A stretch of DNA of 64,000 nt from an uncultured Desulfobacteraceae bacterium (GTDB lineage: Bacteria > Desulfobacterota > Desulfobacteria > Desulfobacterales > UBA5852), in contig CAJXSL010000003.1 of assembly GCA_913060875.1 (NCBI GenBank), positions 21,045 to 85,044 on the forward strand, in the 5' to 3' direction. Positions 53,300 through 62,684 of the stretch are shown here, piece after piece. The position numbers and the translations under genes were made by a program. The notes under the pieces were generated by a model, which was not told the origin of the DNA, ran no database searches, and saw nothing but the letters and a program-made list of their open reading frames with translations. Position 1 is the first letter of the stretch; every line of letters begins with the position of its first letter.

Positions 53300-54085
53300 A
53301 TGCTTGAAATTAAGGATTCGGTCGCCGTCATCACAGGCGGAAGCGGCGGTATTGGCTTGGCCCTGGCCAACTATTGGGTATCCAAAGGCGGAAAAGTTGT
53401 TTTGGCCGACATCGCGGAAGAAGCCCTGGCCAATGCCAAGAAGCAACTTGGCGGCGAGGTGGAGACCATGGTCTGTGACGTTACCCGGGAAGAAGACTGC
53501 GGCGCTCTCGCCGACAAGGCCATCGAGGCGTTTGGAAAGATCAACCTGGTGGCGCCGTTTGCCGGGATCATCATGGACGGCCTGATGCTCGCAACGGACC
53601 GGGAAACCGGCAAGGTTAAAAACAAAATGGCGCTGGAAAAATTCCAGAAGGTGGTGGACATCAACCTGACAGGCGTTTTTCTCACCGTGCGGGAATGTGC
53701 CGAAAGAATGGTGAACAACGGCTGCAAAGGGCTTGTCTGCTTAATTTCCTCCACCGGCAGTCTGGGGACGGCGGGCCAGATCAACTACGCCTCCACCAAA
53801 GCCGCCATGTCGGTAATGCCCAAAGTCATCACGGCCGAATTTTTCCGGCGGGGCTTGTCCGGCAACATTCGTTGCGCCGCCGTGGCCCCCGGTTACGTGG
53901 GCACGCCCATGGTTAAAAACATGAACCAGAAGGCGCTGGACAAGATTTTGAATGACGTGCCGATCGGCCGCCTGATCGAGCCGGAGGAGGTCGTTTCCCT
54001 GGTGGCTGAGATCTACCGGAACGAAGCCCTGGCCGGCGACACCTATTTTATCCATGGCGGCCTGCGGCTGGGCTCGCGGGGTTAA
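53300..54085 (+). CDS. Short-chain dehydrogenase, probable 3-hydroxyacyl-CoA dehydrogenase
   Basis: 261 residues. T-G-G-S-G-G-I-G (12-19) binds NAD(P); S-S-T-G-S-L, Y163-A-S-T-K167 is the catalytic Tyr/Lys pair. N-terminal V-A-V-I and D-V-T-R-E-E-D fit the family. First gene of the operon with thiolase and MFS (33-base gap to the thiolase). With the CoA-transferase next to it, oxidation of a beta-hydroxyacyl-CoA intermediate is inferred. Confidence 0.92.
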   Translation: MLEIKDSVAVITGGSGGIGLALANYWVSKGGKVVLADIAEEALANAKKQLGGEVETMVCDVTREEDCGALADKAIEAFGKINLVAPFAGIIMDGLMLATDRETGKVKNKMALEKFQKVVDINLTGVFLTVRECAERMVNNGCKGLVCLISSTGSLGTAGQINYASTKAAMSVMPKVITAEFFRRGLSGNIRCAAVAPGYVGTPMVKNMNQKALDKILNDVPIGRLIEPEEVVSLVAEIYRNEALAGDTYFIHGGLRLGSRG

Positions 54086-54118
54086 ACTGTTCAACGATAT
54101 CGAAAAAAGGAAGAAGCC

Positions 54119-55405
54119 ATGAAAGACGTTGTGATTGTAAGCGGTACCCGTACCGCCGTTGGGTCCTTCGGCGGAACGTTGAAAACGGTTCCGGTGGTGG
54201 ACCTGGGCGCCGTGGTAATGAAGGCCGTTCTGAAAAAAGTCGGTCTGCGTCCTGCTGTAAGCGAAGCCATGGAGCTCGCCGGACCGGACAGACTTAAAGA
54301 CCAGGGAATGATCGGATTGGAAAAGGATGCGGCCGACTGGCATGACGACGCCACGCCGGTGACCGTCGACGAAGTCATCATGGGCAATGTTCTGCAGGCC
54401 GCCCAGGGGCAGAATACAGCCCGCCAGGCCATGATACGCGCCGGGCTGCCCAAGGAAACGCCCGCCGTGACCATCAACAAGATCTGCGGATCGGGCCTCA
54501 AGGCCATTGCCATGGGAACGGCCGCCATCATGACCGGCCAGGCGGAGGTGGTCCTGGCCGGCGGCCAGGAAAGCATGAGCATGGCGCCCATGGCCCTTCC
54601 CAAAGCTCGATGGGGGCACCGGATGGAAGTCACCGGCCAGGGCGAAGTTTATGATTTAATGGTCTTTGATGGTCTTTATGAAATTTTCTACGGCTACCAC
54701 ATGGGCATGACCGCGGAAAACATCGCCGAACTTTATGGCATCAGCCGTGAGGAGCAGGACGAACTGGGGGTCTTGAGCCACAACCGCGCCATGGCGGCGA
54801 TCCATAATGGGCTTTTTACCGAGGAAATCACGCCGGTCACGATAAAATCCCGCAAAGGCGATATCGTTTTCGATACGGATGAGCGCCCCATGGAGACCAA
54901 CCTTGAAAAAATGAGCCGGTTGCGCCCGGTTTTCAAGAAAGATGGCACCGTAACGGCCGGCAATGCTTCCGGCATCAATGACGGGGCCGCGGCGGTGCTG
55001 CTCATGAGCGCAGACAAGGCCGCCGAAATGGGTCTGGCTCCGATCGTCAGGATCCGCGCCTTTGCCTCCGGCGGTCTCGACCCAGCCTATATGGGGCTTG
55101 GTCCGGTACCGGCCATAAGGAAAAATCTGAAAGCCGCCGGCATGCAGATAGACGACATCCAGATGATCGAGCTCAACGAAGCCTTTGCCTCCCAGGCCAT
55201 CGGCTGTTTCCGGGAACTGGGTATCGCCGCGGACCGGGCCAACGAACTCGGCAGTGGGATTTCCCTGGGGCATCCCATCGGCTGCACGGGTGCACGCCAG
55301 ATGGTCAGCGGTATCCACCAGATGCAGCGGCGGGACTTCACCACCGGCCTGATTTCCATGTGTATCGGCGGCGGCATGGGAATGTCCATGATTATTGAAC
55401 GCTGA
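54119..55405 (+). CDS. Acetyl-CoA C-acyltransferase (thiolase)
   Basis: 428 residues. Catalytic C123 in N-K-I-C-G-S-G; N-E-A-F-A and the second Cys/His signatures L-G-H-P-I-G-C-T-G-A-R and C-I-G-G-G-M-G-M-S. About 35 residues longer than the usual 390, due to an insertion near residues 55-85 (E-L-A-G-P-D-R-L-K-D-Q). It cleaves a 3-oxoacyl-CoA. Second gene of the operon; the MFS gene follows by 38 bases. Confidence 0.93.
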   Translation: MKDVVIVSGTRTAVGSFGGTLKTVPVVDLGAVVMKAVLKKVGLRPAVSEAMELAGPDRLKDQGMIGLEKDAADWHDDATPVTVDEVIMGNVLQAAQGQNTARQAMIRAGLPKETPAVTINKICGSGLKAIAMGTAAIMTGQAEVVLAGGQESMSMAPMALPKARWGHRMEVTGQGEVYDLMVFDGLYEIFYGYHMGMTAENIAELYGISREEQDELGVLSHNRAMAAIHNGLFTEEITPVTIKSRKGDIVFDTDERPMETNLEKMSRLRPVFKKDGTVTAGNASGINDGAAAVLLMSADKAAEMGLAPIVRIRAFASGGLDPAYMGLGPVPAIRKNLKAAGMQIDDIQMIELNEAFASQAIGCFRELGIAADRANELGSGISLGHPIGCTGARQMVSGIHQMQRRDFTTGLISMCIGGGMGMSMIIER

Positions 55406-55443
55406 TCTTAAAGGCCGCAATTCCATCATCTTCAGGAGTCATC

Positions 55444-56772
55444 ATGCTCAAGGCCTTTACGGCAAACCATACGGCGACCTTACGCCCGCTGAAATTCGAA
55501 ATGACGCGCTGGTCCATTTTCTCTATCCTGATCGCGACGTACATTCTGGTTTATTTTCACCGCATGGCCCCTGGCGTCGTGGCGGGCGACCTGATGGCCG
55601 CGTTCGGAACCAGTGGAACCGCGCTGGGGTCTTTGGCTGCCATCTACTTTTTTGTCTATGCCGGAATGCAGCTGCCGTCAGGGGTGCTGGCCGATACACT
55701 GGGCACGCGTACGGCTGTGGTGAGCGGCAATCTGGCCGCGGGGGCGGGCGCCTTGCTTTTCGGGCTGGCCCCCACTTTCAGCATGGCATGTGCCGGTCGC
55801 TTTCTCGTCGGCCTCGGTGTTTCGGTCGTGTTCGTCAGTATCATGAAAAACAACGCCATGTGGTTCAGCGAGCGGCAATTCGGTTTCATGAGCGGTATAA
55901 CCCTGCTGATCGGAAACCTGGGTTCTGTCTTGGCGGCCGGACCGTTGGCCGCCATGCTGGCTTTCACCTCATGGCGAACCGTCTTTATCGGCATCGGTCT
56001 GACATCGCTCCTCCTGTCGGCTTTGGCCTTCTTTTTCGTCCGCAACCGCCCTCAGGATTTCGGATTCCCATCCATCGAAGAGCTGTATGGAAGCGCACCG
56101 GCCATGCCCCGGCAACAACACTGGACGCGTGATCTGGCGGGGGTTGTCCGCCAGATCCGCGTGTGGCCGGGCTTCTGGGTTCAACTGGGTCTGACGGGAA
56201 GCCTCTATGCCTTCATGGGCTTATGGGGGATGCCTTATCTCAGTGACGTCCATGGTCTCGATCGCGGCGTAGCCGCCCGTTACCTGACCCTGATGCTGCT
56301 GGCCTTCGCCATAGGATCCCTTTTCTTCGGGTGGTTCTCCGATCGTCTCGGAAAGCGCAAACCGGTCTTGCTGGGATCCGCCATGGCCTATGCCCTGGGC
56401 TGGTTATTTCTGATTGCACTGCCCTGGTCGCCGGGCCCTTCCGGATATGTCTTGTTTACCTGGCTCGGGTTTTCAGGGGGCGGTTTCGTCATCACCTTCG
56501 CCGCCGCCAAGGAGATCATCCATCCGGCCCTGGCCGGAATGGCCGTCAGTGTCGTGAACACTGGCGCATTCCTGGGGACGACCCTGATTCAGCCCTTGTT
56601 CGGCCGGATGCTGGATTTAACCTGGAACGGTCAAATGGTCGGGGGTCTCCGGGTATATACATCGTCCGACTATCGCAACGGACTTTACCTGTTGTTTGTT
56701 TTTGCCGTCATCGGCGTGTTGGGGGCCTGGCGCGTTCGCGAAACCGGCTGCCGGAATATCTCGGGCGGGTAG
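55444..56772 (+). CDS. MFS transporter
   Basis: 442 residues, twelve hydrophobic helices. G-W-F-S-D-R-L-G-K-R-K-P is the loop 8-9 MFS signature, and its loop 2-3 counterpart is G-V-L-A-D-T-L-G-T-R. Co-transcribed with thiolase, so it probably takes up the same acid or exports a product. It is paralogous to the MFS gene at 61096. Confidence 0.9.
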   Translation: MLKAFTANHTATLRPLKFEMTRWSIFSILIATYILVYFHRMAPGVVAGDLMAAFGTSGTALGSLAAIYFFVYAGMQLPSGVLADTLGTRTAVVSGNLAAGAGALLFGLAPTFSMACAGRFLVGLGVSVVFVSIMKNNAMWFSERQFGFMSGITLLIGNLGSVLAAGPLAAMLAFTSWRTVFIGIGLTSLLLSALAFFFVRNRPQDFGFPSIEELYGSAPAMPRQQHWTRDLAGVVRQIRVWPGFWVQLGLTGSLYAFMGLWGMPYLSDVHGLDRGVAARYLTLMLLAFAIGSLFFGWFSDRLGKRKPVLLGSAMAYALGWLFLIALPWSPGPSGYVLFTWLGFSGGGFVITFAAAKEIIHPALAGMAVSVVNTGAFLGTTLIQPLFGRMLDLTWNGQMVGGLRVYTSSDYRNGLYLLFVFAVIGVLGAWRVRETGCRNISGG

Positions 56773-56824
56773 GCTCCCTATAGGCGTGCTGCGGCTCAGA
56801 CCCTCGGCTACGTGGGCGTGTGGC

Positions 56825-57769
56825 TCAGCGGCGGTCTAAATGAGCCCTGGCTTTGGCCAGGCGATGCTGGCGCGCGGTTTCGGCAACGTCCAGAATCGGG
56901 CGGTCTCTGTGCCACCATTCCCGGACCTGCTCCCCGGCCGTTTGCCACAAAGGCTCGTTCGCCTCCAGCCAGATGCGCATCTGGGCCAACAGCCCCCCCA
57001 GGGCGAGGTGGTTCTGCGGTTCGTGGGGCGATGCCAGGGATAGACTGCGCACGGTCACGATAAGGGCCAGCAGGGTCTCGAGCGCTTCGGCCGGCCAGCC
57101 GGCGCGGCGTCCGACACCGAAGATCCAGGCCAGAAAAGCGCCGGTCACGTGAAGGTCTTCCAGCGTGCGGAAAGGCTTTACAGCCTCCGTGTAGCCATCA
57201 CCGGGCAGCAGGGCCGCATCGTCAATGGCCACCGCCTGAAAACGGACCTGGCCGTGGGGGATTTCCGGCACCATGGCCAGGGGCGGCAGGGGCATGACGC
57301 TCACTCCTTTGCTGTCGGCCGGAACCGATACCATGCGCAGCAGATTACGGCCTTCCGAACTGGAGCCGGTGGAAGCTGCCACCAGCAGGATTTCCGCTTC
57401 CCCGGCCCCGGAAACAAAGGCTTTGTCACCATCCAGGCGCCAACCGGACCCATCAGCCGATGCTGTCAGGCGGCATTTGATCCGGGCCGGATGGGGGCCG
57501 CCCTTTTCAGTGATGCAGATGGCTGCGATCCGGTCTTTGGGGCAAAACGGTGCCAGGCACTGAATGGCGGCCTGGTAGCCGGCCGCAAAAGCCCAGGCCG
57601 GCCGGTCGGCGGCCAAGCCGCCCGCCAGGGCCCGGTCCACGGGATGATCCCAGCGGGATACGATTGCCTGCCAGATCGGCTTCCATTCGGTCAAGGCGGT
57701 AATGGTGGCCGGCACTCCGACCGGCGCCTGCAGCAGGTGGCGAACCACAGAAAGATCATCCATACTCAT
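56825..57769 (-). CDS. Acyl-CoA-dehydrogenase-family-like protein
   Basis: 314 residues from ATG 57769, an ATGA overlap with the VWA gene. I-C-I-T-E-K-G-G-P-H-P-A-R-I-K-C and W-R-L-D-G-D-K-A-F-V-S-G resemble the middle beta domain of acyl-CoA dehydrogenases that bind FAD. It is shorter than the usual 380 residues and the N- and C-terminal helical domains look reduced. Its coupling to a MoxR/VWA pair is unusual and suggests a maturation client or an accessory. Confidence 0.65.
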   Translation of the reverse strand: MSMDDLSVVRHLLQAPVGVPATITALTEWKPIWQAIVSRWDHPVDRALAGGLAADRPAWAFAAGYQAAIQCLAPFCPKDRIAAICITEKGGPHPARIKCRLTASADGSGWRLDGDKAFVSGAGEAEILLVAASTGSSSEGRNLLRMVSVPADSKGVSVMPLPPLAMVPEIPHGQVRFQAVAIDDAALLPGDGYTEAVKPFRTLEDLHVTGAFLAWIFGVGRRAGWPAEALETLLALIVTVRSLSLASPHEPQNHLALGGLLAQMRIWLEANEPLWQTAGEQVREWWHRDRPILDVAETARQHRLAKARAHLDRR

Positions 57770-59154
57770 AAAACCAGTTCCTGGATGAACGCCGCCAGTT
57801 GGTTCAGATTCCAGCAGGCCCTCACCTCGTTGCAATAGACTTCGTAGGTGCGCATTTCACTGTCGCCGGAGTTCCAGAACTGCTCGGTTTCCGGGTTGAG
57901 CCAGATCACACGGCGGCTGCGGTCACGTATCGCCTCCAGGAGGCCTTCTTCAGGGTTGCCGTAATTGGTGCGGCCGTCCCCGATGACGATCACCGTGGTC
58001 TTCTTGGTGATGGTGTCCATGTGCCGGTCTTTGAAAAGGCGCAGGGTCCGCCCGTAGTCCGTGGAGGCGCCGTAGGCAATGTCCGGACAGTGCAAAATTT
58101 CCTCCAGGGCCCGCTCGATATCGAAATCGTCGAAATAACGGGTAACCTCCACGGGTTCATCGATGAAGACATAACTTTTCACACGATCGAAGCAGTCTTG
58201 CAGGGCGTAGAGCATGGAAAGCATGAAACGGGCCGAAGACCAGACCGATCCGGACACGTCGCAGAGCACCACAATGCGCCCCTTGCGCGGCGGCTTGCGG
58301 CGGAACCGCAACCCGATGGGGATGCCCTGGGTGCGGGCGGCGGCCCGCAGGGTGCGCTTGACATCAAGGATGCCCCGGGAGCGGGCCGCATAGCGCAAAC
58401 TGACCATGTCCCGCAGTTTGCGCACCAGTTGCGCAATGACGTCCCGCAGGCGCATCAGTTCACCCGGGGAGAGGTTGGCGAAGGGCTGTTGGCCCAACTG
58501 ACCGTGGATATCCGTTGCCGTTGTCCGATTGGCCTCGACCGTCATCAGGGGAGGGCCGTTGTCGGCCAGCAGGCGACGGGCCGTTTCCAGGCGCCGCTCC
58601 ACGTGCCGCTTCAAATCATGGCGGGTTTCCCAGTGGATCTTATCCCAGTTGGCCTGCAGAAAATCTTCCACCGCCTCCCGCGCCCGGTGCAGGGCGCGCA
58701 GCACCGGCAGACGCCGCACCAGGCTGCCCAGGTTGGATCCCGCCCCCCGGGGGCCGTCCCCGGCGCTGTTGCCCTCGGACTGCATCTCCTGCAACATTTG
58801 CAGGTAGGCGGCCGGCTCGGCCGCCAGGAAGTCGGCAATGGCCACCATGGCCGGCATCTGGGGTTCGATGGCCAGAAGGACCTCCTGGATGGTTTCCATA
58901 TGCCCGGCCAGGCTGGCCGAGGCCGGGTCCAAATCTTCCCTGATTTCATGGAAAAACAGCTGGTAGAGATGGTCGAAGCGGGCCCGCTCCAGGCGACTTT
59001 TGGCAAAATTGGCCCGCAGCACCGTGATAAACTGGTTTTCGTCCAGGACGTCCACCCGGGGCAGCTGGGCCAGGCAGTCCATGGTTTCGGCCGTGGAGAT
59101 GCGCATCCCGGCCGCCCGGGCCGCGGCGACAAATTTGAGAATCATCGCTTCCAT
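57766..59154 (-). CDS. VWA-domain protein, CoxE-like
   Basis: 462 residues. The VWA MIDAS motif D-V-S-G-S lies near residue 298 (I-V-V-L-C-D-V-S-G-S-V-W-S), followed by T-x-x-x-x-D-x-x-x-x-R-Y-F; the C-terminus ends E-V-R-A-C-W-N-L-N-Q-L. CoxE-like proteins act with MoxR ATPases to insert cofactors or metals into enzymes. The stop overlaps the following ACAD-like start. Linked 38 bases after the MoxR gene. Confidence 0.88.
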   Translation of the reverse strand: MEAMILKFVAAARAAGMRISTAETMDCLAQLPRVDVLDENQFITVLRANFAKSRLERARFDHLYQLFFHEIREDLDPASASLAGHMETIQEVLLAIEPQMPAMVAIADFLAAEPAAYLQMLQEMQSEGNSAGDGPRGAGSNLGSLVRRLPVLRALHRAREAVEDFLQANWDKIHWETRHDLKRHVERRLETARRLLADNGPPLMTVEANRTTATDIHGQLGQQPFANLSPGELMRLRDVIAQLVRKLRDMVSLRYAARSRGILDVKRTLRAAARTQGIPIGLRFRRKPPRKGRIVVLCDVSGSVWSSARFMLSMLYALQDCFDRVKSYVFIDEPVEVTRYFDDFDIERALEEILHCPDIAYGASTDYGRTLRLFKDRHMDTITKKTTVIVIGDGRTNYGNPEEGLLEAIRDRSRRVIWLNPETEQFWNSGDSEMRTYEVYCNEVRACWNLNQLAAFIQELVL

Positions 59155-59192
59155 GCCGTCCCCCGTATGGGTGCGAAAACTTCAGATTTAAC

Positions 59193-60107
59193 CTATTGGA
59201 AATTAACCACCTGATCGATCTCCCGACGCACTTGCTCGGCATCTTCCCGGTATTTGCAGATCACGTTCAGCGTGGCCATCACGGCTTCCGGCGAGAGGCT
59301 CTCCAGCTGCAGGCTGATCAGGGCGCTGGCCCAGTCGAGGGTTTCAGAAATGCTGGGCTTCTTTTTCAGGTCCAGGCACCGAATGCGCGCCATGGCCGCA
59401 ATCATCTGGTCAGCCAGACGGCCCGGCAACTGCGGCAGACGCCGGCAGACGATTTCCCGCTCGATCTCCGGCCCCGGGTAGTCGATGTAGAGATGCAGGC
59501 AACGGCGCTTGAGGGCATCGCTCATATCGCGAAAGCTGTTGGAGGTCAGCAGCACGAAGGGAATATGGGTGGCCCGGCGGGTGCCGAGTTCGGGAATCGT
59601 CACCTGGAAGTCGCTCAGCAGTTCCAGGAGAAAGGCTTCAAACTCGGGATCGGCCTTGTCGATCTCGTCCACCAGCAGCACCACCGGTTCCGGCGCGCTG
59701 ATGGCTTGCAGCAGGGGGCGCGGGAGCAGGAAACGCTCCGAAAAAAAAGCGTCCGCCTGGGCGGCAATGCCGTCCACGGCCTCGCTCAGGGTGCGGGCGT
59801 CCGCCACCACGTTGCTGATCTTGTCCCGCACGATCTGGGTGTAGAGCAGCTGTTTGGCATACTCCCACTCGTAGAGGGCCTTGGCCTCGTCCAGCCCTTC
59901 GTAGCATTGCAGGCGGATGAGTTCGCGCCCCAGTCCGCAGGCGACGGCTTTGGCCAGTTCGGTCTTGCCCACACCGGCCGGCCCTTCCACCAGGACCGGT
60001 TTATCGGCCGCCGCCGCCAGAAAGACCACCGTGGCAATCTCCGTGGTGCAGACATAGCCGGCCCCTTCCAGGATCGTCCGGGTATTTTCCACATCGGTAA
60101 AACGCAT
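59193..60107 (-). CDS. MoxR-family AAA+ ATPase
   Basis: 304 residues from ATG 60107 (AGGAGTGATT upstream). Walker A G-P-A-G-V-G-K-T-E-L-A-K-A and Walker B L-L-V-D-E-I-D-K-A-D, then L-T-S-N-S-F-R-D-M-S and A-L-K-R-R-C-L-H. The MoxR group are chaperones for metal or cofactor insertion, usually paired with VWA proteins. First gene of the three-gene unit. Confidence 0.93.
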   Translation of the reverse strand: MRFTDVENTRTILEGAGYVCTTEIATVVFLAAAADKPVLVEGPAGVGKTELAKAVACGLGRELIRLQCYEGLDEAKALYEWEYAKQLLYTQIVRDKISNVVADARTLSEAVDGIAAQADAFFSERFLLPRPLLQAISAPEPVVLLVDEIDKADPEFEAFLLELLSDFQVTIPELGTRRATHIPFVLLTSNSFRDMSDALKRRCLHLYIDYPGPEIEREIVCRRLPQLPGRLADQMIAAMARIRCLDLKKKPSISETLDWASALISLQLESLSPEAVMATLNVICKYREDAEQVRREIDQVVNFQ

Positions 60108-60231
60108 ACCGTAATCACTCCTTGTTCGGATGGGATGGCCGCACACCGGCGGCCTGTGCCGTCAGGGTGCTGTTACCGGCATAGGTATGCAATAATGGGC
60201 GTAATCTCAAGGGGAATCTTTACAGGGATAG

Positions 60232-60510
60232 GATTTCCGGATAGGTATCGGCCCCTGGACCGCCGACATTTATTTGTTGATGGCCCTGCGGCGTCCGGAT
60301 ATCTGGCCGCGCGGCGATCTCACTTTAAAATCCGCCCTGCGGGCGGTCAAACGTTTGCCGGCCATACCCACCGATGCCCAATGCGATGCCATCGGCAGCG
60401 ACTGGCGGCCCTGGCGCGCCGTCGCGGCCCGGATCTTATGGCACGCCTACCTCTCGTCGCGCGGTGGGCTACCCGCCGAATGGGCCGGACCCGGATATTT
60501 CGAGGATTGA
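60232..60510 (+). pseudogene. C-terminal remnant of an AlkA-type DNA-3-methyladenine glycosylase
   Basis: The frame reads D-F-R-I-G-I-G-P-W-T-A-D-I-Y-L-L-M-A-L-R and then R-P-D-I-W-P-R-G-D-L-T, the helix-hairpin-helix and GPD part of AlkA-type glycosylases, ending W-R-P-W-R-A-V-A-A-R-I-L-W-H. An in-frame TAG precedes it at once, so about 60% of the N-terminus is missing. The stop is supplied by the repeat at 60489. Dead gene. Confidence 0.7.
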
Positions 60511-60570
60511 AAACGAGCGAGAACGCCGCCAGGGGCCGAAAGATGCCATTTATGGATGGGCACTAACTAA
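60487..60570 (+). repeat. Full-length copy of the GGATATTTCGAGGATTGAAAACG repeat family
   Basis: Contains a CCCGGATATTTC word, then the ATTTCGAGGATTGAAAACGAGC core matched (inverted) by 22288-22339, and an AGATGCCATTTATGGATGGG end matched (inverted) by 7527-7556. It shows these sites belong to one family with a composite structure. Confidence 0.6.
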
Positions 60571-60656
60571 TTGACAGTCGTCGAACCAAGTGGCAAAACA
60601 GCACTATCTCTCGTGATCACTGCTGCTTACCATCAACCTATCCAAGGAGCCTGCCG

Positions 60657-61031
60657 ATGAAAACGCGAATTGCCCTTCTTGCTGTCCTGACCCTTTGCCT
60701 GATGGTCGTGCTTTCCGCCTGCGCCACCCATTCATCTCCGAAAAAAGCGGAACCCGCTGCCCAAGCACCCTCCACCACCGTTCCGCCCACCTCCAAGTTT
60801 GCCAAACTCGAACTCGGGATGGCCCGCCCGGAAGTCCATGAAAAAATCGGGGCTTCCAGTGACTTCAAGGTGATCGCTTCGGGTAAAGCCTGGATTCCCT
60901 TCTATTACGGAAGCGACCGGACCCGGACCATTGACTACTACAAAAAAGAAGGCCGCCTGGTATATTCGGGTGGCAATAATCGCCTGATCGACATTGTCTA
61001 CGACCCCGACGAAGACGGCTATCGGGATTGA
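60657..61031 (+). CDS. Small lipoprotein, SmpA/OmlA-like
   Basis: 124 residues. Signal M-K-T-R-I-A-L-L-A-V-L-T-L-C-L-M-V-V-L and lipobox L-S-A-C. F-A-K-L-E-L-G-M-A-R-P-E-V-H-E-K-I-G resembles the BamE/OmlA start (L-x-x-G-M-x-x-x-x-V). AAGGAGCC ribosome-binding site upstream. Outer membrane anchored; the exact role is unknown. Confidence 0.8.
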   Translation: MKTRIALLAVLTLCLMVVLSACATHSSPKKAEPAAQAPSTTVPPTSKFAKLELGMARPEVHEKIGASSDFKVIASGKAWIPFYYGSDRTRTIDYYKKEGRLVYSGGNNRLIDIVYDPDEDGYRD

Positions 61032-61095
61032 TAACGCGGCCCACACCATCAGAGTAGCACTTCCGCCGCCAAACCGATAGCGACAGGGCAGCGCC

Positions 61096-62400
61096 ATGGC
61101 AACACCCCAACGAATGGAAGGTCCCCCCATGCGACTGGCCTGGCTGGTCTGGGGGATCGGTGCCTCGTTTTACCTGATGGCCTTTTTCCAGCGCGTGGCC
61201 CCGGCCGTGATGACGGACGCCCTGATGCGGGAATTTCAAATCGGGGCGGCCGCCCTGGGCAACCTCTCAGCCCTCTATTTTTACAGCTACGTGGCCATGC
61301 AGATTCCCACCGGCATTATTGCAGACCGCTGGGGACCCCGGCGCCTGCTGAGCGCCGGGGCCCTGGTGGCCGGGATCGGGGCGCTTCTCTTCGGATTGGC
61401 ACCCGGCATGCTCCTGATCGGCATCGGACGGCTTCTGATCGGCGGCTCGGTGGCGGTGGCCTTCGTCGGGCTGCTCCAGCTCACCAACAACTGGTTCCCG
61501 CCCCGCTACTATGCCATGGCTGCCGGCATGGCGCTGTTCGTGGGGATCGTCGGGGCGGTCTGCGCCGGACCGCCGCTGCGCTTTCTGGTGGACCACTACG
61601 GTTGGCGGTTCACGGTCCTGGTTTCCAGCCTGGCGACCTTTGTCATTGCAGCGGCCATCTGGCTTCAGGTGCGCGACCACCCGCAGGAAAAAGGGTATAC
61701 CGATGGCGGCGCTTCCGACCCCGACCAACCCGTGGCCGAACGCTTGTCCATCCTGGCGGGTTTAGGGCAAGTCCTGCGATACCGCAATACCCTCCTGCTC
61801 TTCCTGATACCGGGCGGTATCGTGGGGCCCGTTCTGACGTTTTCCGGCCTTTGGGGTGTTCCCTATCTGACCACCCACCATGGATTGAGCCCCACCCTGG
61901 CATCGCTATTCACGACAACCGTCCTAGTGGCATGGGCCCTGGGCGGTCCCCTTTTCGGCTGGCTGTCCGACCATTTGGGGCGGCGCAAGCCCCTCTATAT
62001 CGGGGGGTGCGCCCTGACTCTGGTCGGTTGGACGGCCGCTGTCTATATCGAAAACCTGTCCCTCCCGGTGCTTGCAGCCATTCTGGTGCTCACGGGTTTT
62101 TGCTCCGGCTGCATGATCGTCAGCTTCGCCTACGTCAAGGAATCCGTGCCGGCCAGCTTGTCCGGCACGGCCACGGGCGTGGCCAATATGGGCGTCATGT
62201 CGGGCCCGATGCTGTTACAGCCCCTGGTGGGATGGATGCTCGACCTGCGCTGGGACGATCAGCTCGCGGACGGGGTGCGGATTTATGGATTGGACGCCTA
62301 TCAGGCCGGTTTCGGGCTGATGATCGCCTGGACCGTGCTGGCCCTCTTACTGCTGGGCTTCACGCGCGAAACACACTGCCGCCCCCTGGCTGACAGGTGA
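61096..62400 (+). CDS. MFS transporter
   Basis: 434 residues, twelve membrane helices; alternative ATGs at 61114 and 61129 (the last begins M-R-L-A-W-L-V-W-G) are possible starts. G-I-I-A-D-R-W-G-P-R-R-L (loop 2-3) and G-W-L-S-D-H-L-G-R-R-K-P (loop 8-9). It shares length and order of motifs with the MFS gene at 55444 (G-x-x-A-D-x-x-G-x-R), so the two are paralogues. Monocistronic; substrate unknown. Confidence 0.9.
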   Translation: MATPQRMEGPPMRLAWLVWGIGASFYLMAFFQRVAPAVMTDALMREFQIGAAALGNLSALYFYSYVAMQIPTGIIADRWGPRRLLSAGALVAGIGALLFGLAPGMLLIGIGRLLIGGSVAVAFVGLLQLTNNWFPPRYYAMAAGMALFVGIVGAVCAGPPLRFLVDHYGWRFTVLVSSLATFVIAAAIWLQVRDHPQEKGYTDGGASDPDQPVAERLSILAGLGQVLRYRNTLLLFLIPGGIVGPVLTFSGLWGVPYLTTHHGLSPTLASLFTTTVLVAWALGGPLFGWLSDHLGRRKPLYIGGCALTLVGWTAAVYIENLSLPVLAAILVLTGFCSGCMIVSFAYVKESVPASLSGTATGVANMGVMSGPMLLQPLVGWMLDLRWDDQLADGVRIYGLDAYQAGFGLMIAWTVLALLLLGFTRETHCRPLADR

Positions 62401-62684
62401 CGCCAGCCGGCATCAATAACAGAGAGAGCCAAAATCACGGCGGACCCCATGTTCTGTATGACCATTCCATTGGGAACCGTGCTGAAGTCATTGGAGAGAC
62501 ATCCCCCCACCGAGTGAGGCTTCTTTTCTCGGAACCGTTGGACCTTTCCGGATTTTCTTCGCCGGCGGTAACGAATTTCGATCAAACCGATAGCCGCACA
62601 CTGCACCAAGTCCTTGCAGGTATTTTCAGCCGACACCTTTACGGCACACGTTCATGCCTTAGTTTCTCGACGGAGGCTATCAAC
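62401..62684. other. Gap between MFS and phosphatase genes
   Basis: A longer frame runs in from 62397, but the region shows no signature and the ribosome-binding site favours the later start. No terminator hairpin is obvious. Confidence 0.4.
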
